Assembly: GCA_037783545.1 (NCBI GenBank)
Contig: JBBELK010000218.1
Coordinates: forward strand, 930,001-994,000
Source: Henricia sp. BOLD:AAB3569
Taxonomy: Eukaryota > Echinodermata > Asteroidea > Spinulosida > Echinasteridae
DNA length: 64,000 bases
Direction: 5' to 3'
The notes beneath the pieces were generated by a model, which worked only from the letters and a program-made list of their open reading frames with translations, was not told the DNA's origin and did not search any database. Numbering within the stretch: the first letter of the stretch is position 1; every line of letters starts with the position of its first letter. Of this stretch, positions 36,401 to 42,400 are shown one piece after another. Position numbers and translations under genes: made by a program.

Positions 36401-39400
36401 CGCCTCAGCTCGGCGCAATCATTCAGGGAAATTTATAAAACCCGGAGGTCGGAGGTGGTCGGAGGTACCCAAAGGTACCCGGAGGTAGATTGTTTTTGCT
36501 AACGTGTAGTTGGTGCGTTGACGGTGGCCCGGAGCTACGCAGTATTAAAATAACAAGCCGGAGGTAGGTTGTAGCATGTACTACACGGTCACAACAAATT
36601 CTACCTCCAGGTTACCTCCGACCTCCGGGTTTCAACGACACCCATCGCAATGACCGTATCGCATGTGCACTATGAAACACGTGCTTTATTCCACTTCGAT
36701 CGTCGTGCAACATGCATGTTTACAAACAAACTTTGTACATCCATGGAGGAAGGAAAACAACCTGGTCGATCGTCAGTCAATCATGCGTGAATATTTAGGC
36801 TACATGTACTAAGAATCTTGACTGGCCAACCCGGACTTTTTGAACAGTGTTTGGACTGGCCCGCGAGAGTTTTGACTGGCATTTGGCCACCGGACCACCG
36901 TTATGTTCGAGCCCTGTAAGGGGGAGGTATCCAGCAAGTGGAGGTTAGTGTCAAAGGAAACTCAATGCCTATGTCAGTGACAGTATGAACGGAAGTCAAT
37001 ACAAAGGCTAACTGTTCGCACCTTCATTCTGTGGCTGACCGTCTTCTTGTTCATCTTGGCTGTTAGAACCCTCAGAATTGCTGGACAGTATTTCATACAC
37101 TTCTCCGCTGCTTGATTCTTGGCTAGTTTTCGGTGCTTTTAAGGATGTACTATGGTCAGAGACGTCCGAGACGAGAATGACCTCATCACTGGAGCTCTTG
37201 GACATGTCACTTTCATTGAGCGTGAAGATTTTTAAAACCAGTGGACTGTTGGGTTCGTGCTTAATGGTTCTGTTTAGGGGAGGAGAGGACTCTTTTTTGA
37301 AGCTGGTTGTAGGCTGCAAGGCACCCTCAAATGCCTTTGAGGCGTACTTGGGACTTTCAGCATGCACATCCGCAAATATGTTTCGCTCAGGCACATTTAT
37401 GTTTCCGTTAGCTTTTTCAGAGAGCAAGGAGCCACTGTTAGGCTCAGATTCCAACTTGTTTTTTACATGACTTGGTGATGAACTTGTTGACTGAACCAGA
37501 TAGTTGAATGTGTCTCTCCTCCTAGGCAAGCTTCGTGAAGGGCTTACACCACACGATGGAACTACACAGGAATGCTCTTGCAGGGTGCCTTCCACAAACC
37601 TAACAAAGTCTTGAAATTCGCTTTCGTCTGGGTGAATTTCCCAAAGCTTCTTCTGTAAATCGCCAATGTTGGCTGCCGCAGATTGCTGCAGCTGTTGTGG
37701 TAAACTCAGCATTTTTATGTACCTTGTAGACTGGCCGACATTAGATTTGTTCTTCGAAGCTAGTTTGAACACTTCGATCAAGAACTGCCTTGCAGTGTTC
37801 GACAGGCTCACCAAGATGGAAACTCCCTGCTGAGCTCTAACCGGTGGAAACTTGCCGAGAAACACTAAAACTGTCTTCAGCAATGTCTTGACCCAGATTT
37901 TGGTGATAAGATGACCGAGTAAAGCAGTCTTGAGCAAACTTTTGAGGATGTCCAAGAGGGTTCCCATCAGCTTTGCAATCAGTGAATCCAGAGGAGTTGG
38001 ACTTCTCACGCTGTTCAGTTCGTTAACATCTTTGGAATTTTTACCAAGAACGATTAAGTCACTGAGCTGGGAGCAAAGGAAATTGATGACCTCTGCGAGG
38101 TTTTTAGATGCAGACATGCCGAAATCCATTAGCGAGTTGACGTACGGCACCATCCACTTTATGGGTTCTGTTGGTTTGATTGCAACCACCGCAGAAAGGT
38201 GTGGTGGTAGTGCATATGATGCATCTTCTGGGTCCAGAAAGTTGCTGCAAAGGTAACATCAACACAAGAGCATGATAGCAAGCCAGAAATTCAGATGTGA
38301 AAATCTTGGTAAGAGAAAACAATGTACTTCAAGGCTGAGTTCTGGCAGTTTGTTCCTGACATGGGTTAACCTGTTCTAGCGCCCAAAAACTAGAACGAGA
38401 CCCGAGAACACTGCACTTGGAACAGGATCACACACCATTTATCAATCGAGAACAAGTTACCCGTGTCAAGAACAGTCCACCCAAACTCGACCTATGAGCC
38501 CCACATCTCACCCTCCCTTCCCTGCTCCTCTTCCCTTTCATCCGCCCTCTCCTCCCCACCCCCTGTCCCCCTCCCCCTTGCCTGCCCTGCCATGCAAGAA
38601 TTTTAAAGGATTTTAAACATCTTTACAAAACAACACTGATGTATCTATGGAACCAAAATTCCTGTACGATAGTTCACCAACATCCGTCTTGACATATATA
38701 ATGCCGATGTTCCATGAATTCATTACATGGAGCATTGTGAATGAAACAATAGGGCTTTAACTCAAAATGCAATCCCAGACACTCAAGGTTGACTTAACAT
38801 GGCCTTCTTCAAGTAATAAACAAAAAATGTACAAGCTGAAGGAGTTAAGGGCTTAAAAACAATTTTAACTCATCATGTGGAGTGTAACGAGCGCTTTTAT
38901 AGGAATACCTCAAATTACTGTTTTATTACTTTTGGTATATTTATATTGGTGAATTGGGAATCGTTTTACAGACTTGATGTCTTAGATGCCACTCAGATCA
39001 AGCCTCTAGCTTCCACATACCCATCGATCATGGTCTGAATGGCATGTACAAAGACAGGGTGACTACTGATCATGTCAAACACGTCCTCAATGTGGTCTTC
39101 AGACACGTTCTGCCACACGCTGCTCCCGAGTTTGTCCATGAGGCTTGTCAGGCATTGAAGCTGATGCCAGGATGGCGATTGAGTTTGATCAGCCGAATCT
39201 GAGTCAACAATGAAGCAAAGTAAACTCTTTTTAGACAATAGAGGTTCAATTACAAGTTTGAATTGTGGTGTGAAGGGTAATATGAGCCACTTTTAATATG
39301 CGAGGATGGTTAGCTATGGTACTGCAGCTGGTCCTACAAGGAATTAGTGGGCTCTCAGATAAATCTGAAATAACATATTTTAACAATGGTCAAAAGTGAT

Positions 39401-42400
39401 GTGTTGCAACATGCGACGCCACTTGCAGCACACCTTGTAGCACAACTGTAACACACTAGTAAATGACTTAAAATGTTACATTTATGATGTGACTTGGTAA
39501 ACCGCTACAAATAGTTTCATCCCCTGTGTGATTTAAGGTATGCATGATTAAAACCAACCTAAGCACAAATCAGCTTCGTACTTGGTCTAACTTTCGACAA
39601 AACAGTTAAGTCTTATAGGGCGAAGTGGTCCAGGACGAGGTGGTTTTGGGGCAAAATGAATTTACATCTCGCGGGACGAAAAATAATTGTTTTGCTCATT
39701 TCTCAAAGACTAGCACTTCAGACAAAGCCATTTCAGGGGAAGTTGTCTACCGTCGTCGTGTTTATATTGTGCAAGTTATATGTAAATCTGTGAACATATT
39801 ACTGATTCCTCGAGATACCAATCATATGTATTCTACCTTTAAAGCACATTGCAAACAATAATTCTGCTAGTTTGAAATCAAAGCTTGAACTGCTCACCCT
39901 CATACACAGAGAGCCGATCAATGATGCATGAGGCTAGCCCTTTGAGGTCCTGGGACATCATGAATCCTTGCTTCAGAGCAGACTTGCTGAAGATAGCCAG
40001 GAGGCGGGACACTCCTATGTGCATCAGAGAAACAATAGTACAGCACAACATAACAGTTACAGGGTGTAGTCGGAAGACACACAAATCTAACCGCTGCGTG
40101 CATTAAAGGCCTGTAGATGATCTGTTTTTAAGCGATTCTGCGAATAAAACCATTAGAAATCAAAAGAAAGACATCAACAAACTCATCCGAAGAAATTTCA
40201 GCTTTGTCAAATGTACCACGTTTAAAAAAAACATGAAAATCCATATGCTTTTTCCTGGTCTTGGCGGGGTGTTTCAAATATTCGTTCTCGGTTGATCAGG
40301 GAACTATGTGGCTTGCGTCATGCACTCTGTGGCACACATCATATACTGCGTGTGCGCGCGATCCATAAAAATGCATCACGTTGGAACATGCACACGCAGT
40401 ACACAGCGCCCATGCATTTTGGACTGCGTAGATGCGAACCAAAAATAAGTAAATCGTTTGCAAACGATCTAAATAATTTCATCTTTACGGATTATTTTCT
40501 GGTAAAATTATATCATTTTCAGCGGAAACCTTTCATTATGTAATTGCTATTAATTTAATCTTTACTTTCAGAACTTTTCCCCTGTAAACTCGTCGATTAC
40601 TTTTTGGGGTCATTGCAAATGATACACTGGGCCTTTAAGTAAGCTGTTCTTGAGGGGTACCGCTGTCGGTAACGGCGGTTAGATTTGTGTGTCTTCCCTA
40701 AATGCTTTTGTCAAGATTTGGCAGGGACACGCCATTAGCACTGTATGCACCGGTGTTATTTTCAACCAATTCTCTTTTGTGAAAAAGGTCTCAAAAGGCC
40801 TTTTCAAGAGACCTTTGACAGAAAATGACTTCATGCATATAAGTCAGCTCAGTACTTCATCTACATTCCCAGAAAACATTGGAAAACCGTGTCCATACTT
40901 TCAAGAAATAATGTGAAGCCACTATCCTATTTAGGCAGGTTGCTTCCTGACTATAAGGGGGCTTTCACAGGGGGTCAAAAGGTGACGGTCACTATTGCTT
41001 GTCCTCCAGAACGGAAGAGAACAATAGAGCCACGTGCTTTTATGGTAGCAGCCACGTGCGTTTTCTCACGTGGCTCTATTGTTTTCTCCCGATCTGGAGG
41101 ACAAGCAATAGTGACCCGTGACCTTTTGACCCTCATGTGAAAGCGCCCTATAGAGCTTCTGCACCGGCGGCCATGACAGGTGGCAGGTTTTCTTATGTAA
41201 ATGATGTAACAATAAGAACCACAAAGCAAATACTCGTGCATGACGCAGGGTGACAATGTGACTGCCCCCTGTCATGGCCGCCGTGCAAAGGCTCTATACT
41301 GCATTGCAGACTGAGCCATAATACCACCACAGTCAAGTGTCTTGTTTCATTTACATAACTAGGGTACCGAAAGAAAAAATGCATGTGCATAAATGCATTT
41401 TAAATATTTTCTTATATTGCAGGGTGTCCGTGGGTTTCAAATTTAAAGAGTCTTAAATTTAAAGTTAAATATAAGACTTTTAAAGACTTTTTTAATGGAA
41501 TTTAAGACCAATTAAACCCCCCAAAACAGGAAATAATTCCATACCCAGCCACCACAGGACCAAAATCTAGCTAATAATTTGATACTTTTTAATGCTTTTT
41601 AAGGCCTTAAATTTAGAAAAATGAATTTAAGACTTTTTCAAGATGCGTGGACACCCTGATCTTGGGTGGAATCTAGTGGAATTATTGCATTGGACAAATT
41701 TTTTGATGTTTAATACAAATCCTGTATACAGGCCTTAAAATTTGTCACAAACTGTTCTGCCTTATTTGTTGATATAGTACTTTTATTAAATGCATTGAAA
41801 ACAGAATATGACATACCTTGCCAGTAAGGTAAACGTGATGCATTGCAGTGTAGATGTGACGGTAGTCTCTCAAAGTGGTTTGGGGAGAGGATGACCTTTT
41901 GGTCATCAGCAGACTGAAGAGATCGACTTGAAGCCTGCACTGATATGACCCATGCTAACACCTGACTGACGTTGTCATACATGTCACTGTTAATATGGTA
42001 ATCTGGCTGCTGTACACACTGCCATGTCAACTCACGAATCTTAAGTAGGAAAAAAAGTAAAGTTTAGTTCCAATTAAAAAAAAAAATAGAAATCATATCA
42101 AGTTTCTAACTTAATGCTTTTGAAAACCTGCAAATCAAATAAATGTTCACCTTGTAAAATATATGTTTACAACAAAAACACTGCACTTAAAACAATATTG
42201 GCATTGTGATACATGGAAGTTATTGGCATTATTTTGGCTGTAAACTTTTTAAACACAGGGAAAACATTAAATGTTTTTAAAAGATCACAGTATGCAAGTT
42301 AAAATAGCACAAAGTTGAAGAGGTGATTTCTTTTTTGCCATCACGTTATTGTGAAAAAAATAAAAAGGTTTTAAAATACATGTAGCACACCAGATACGTC

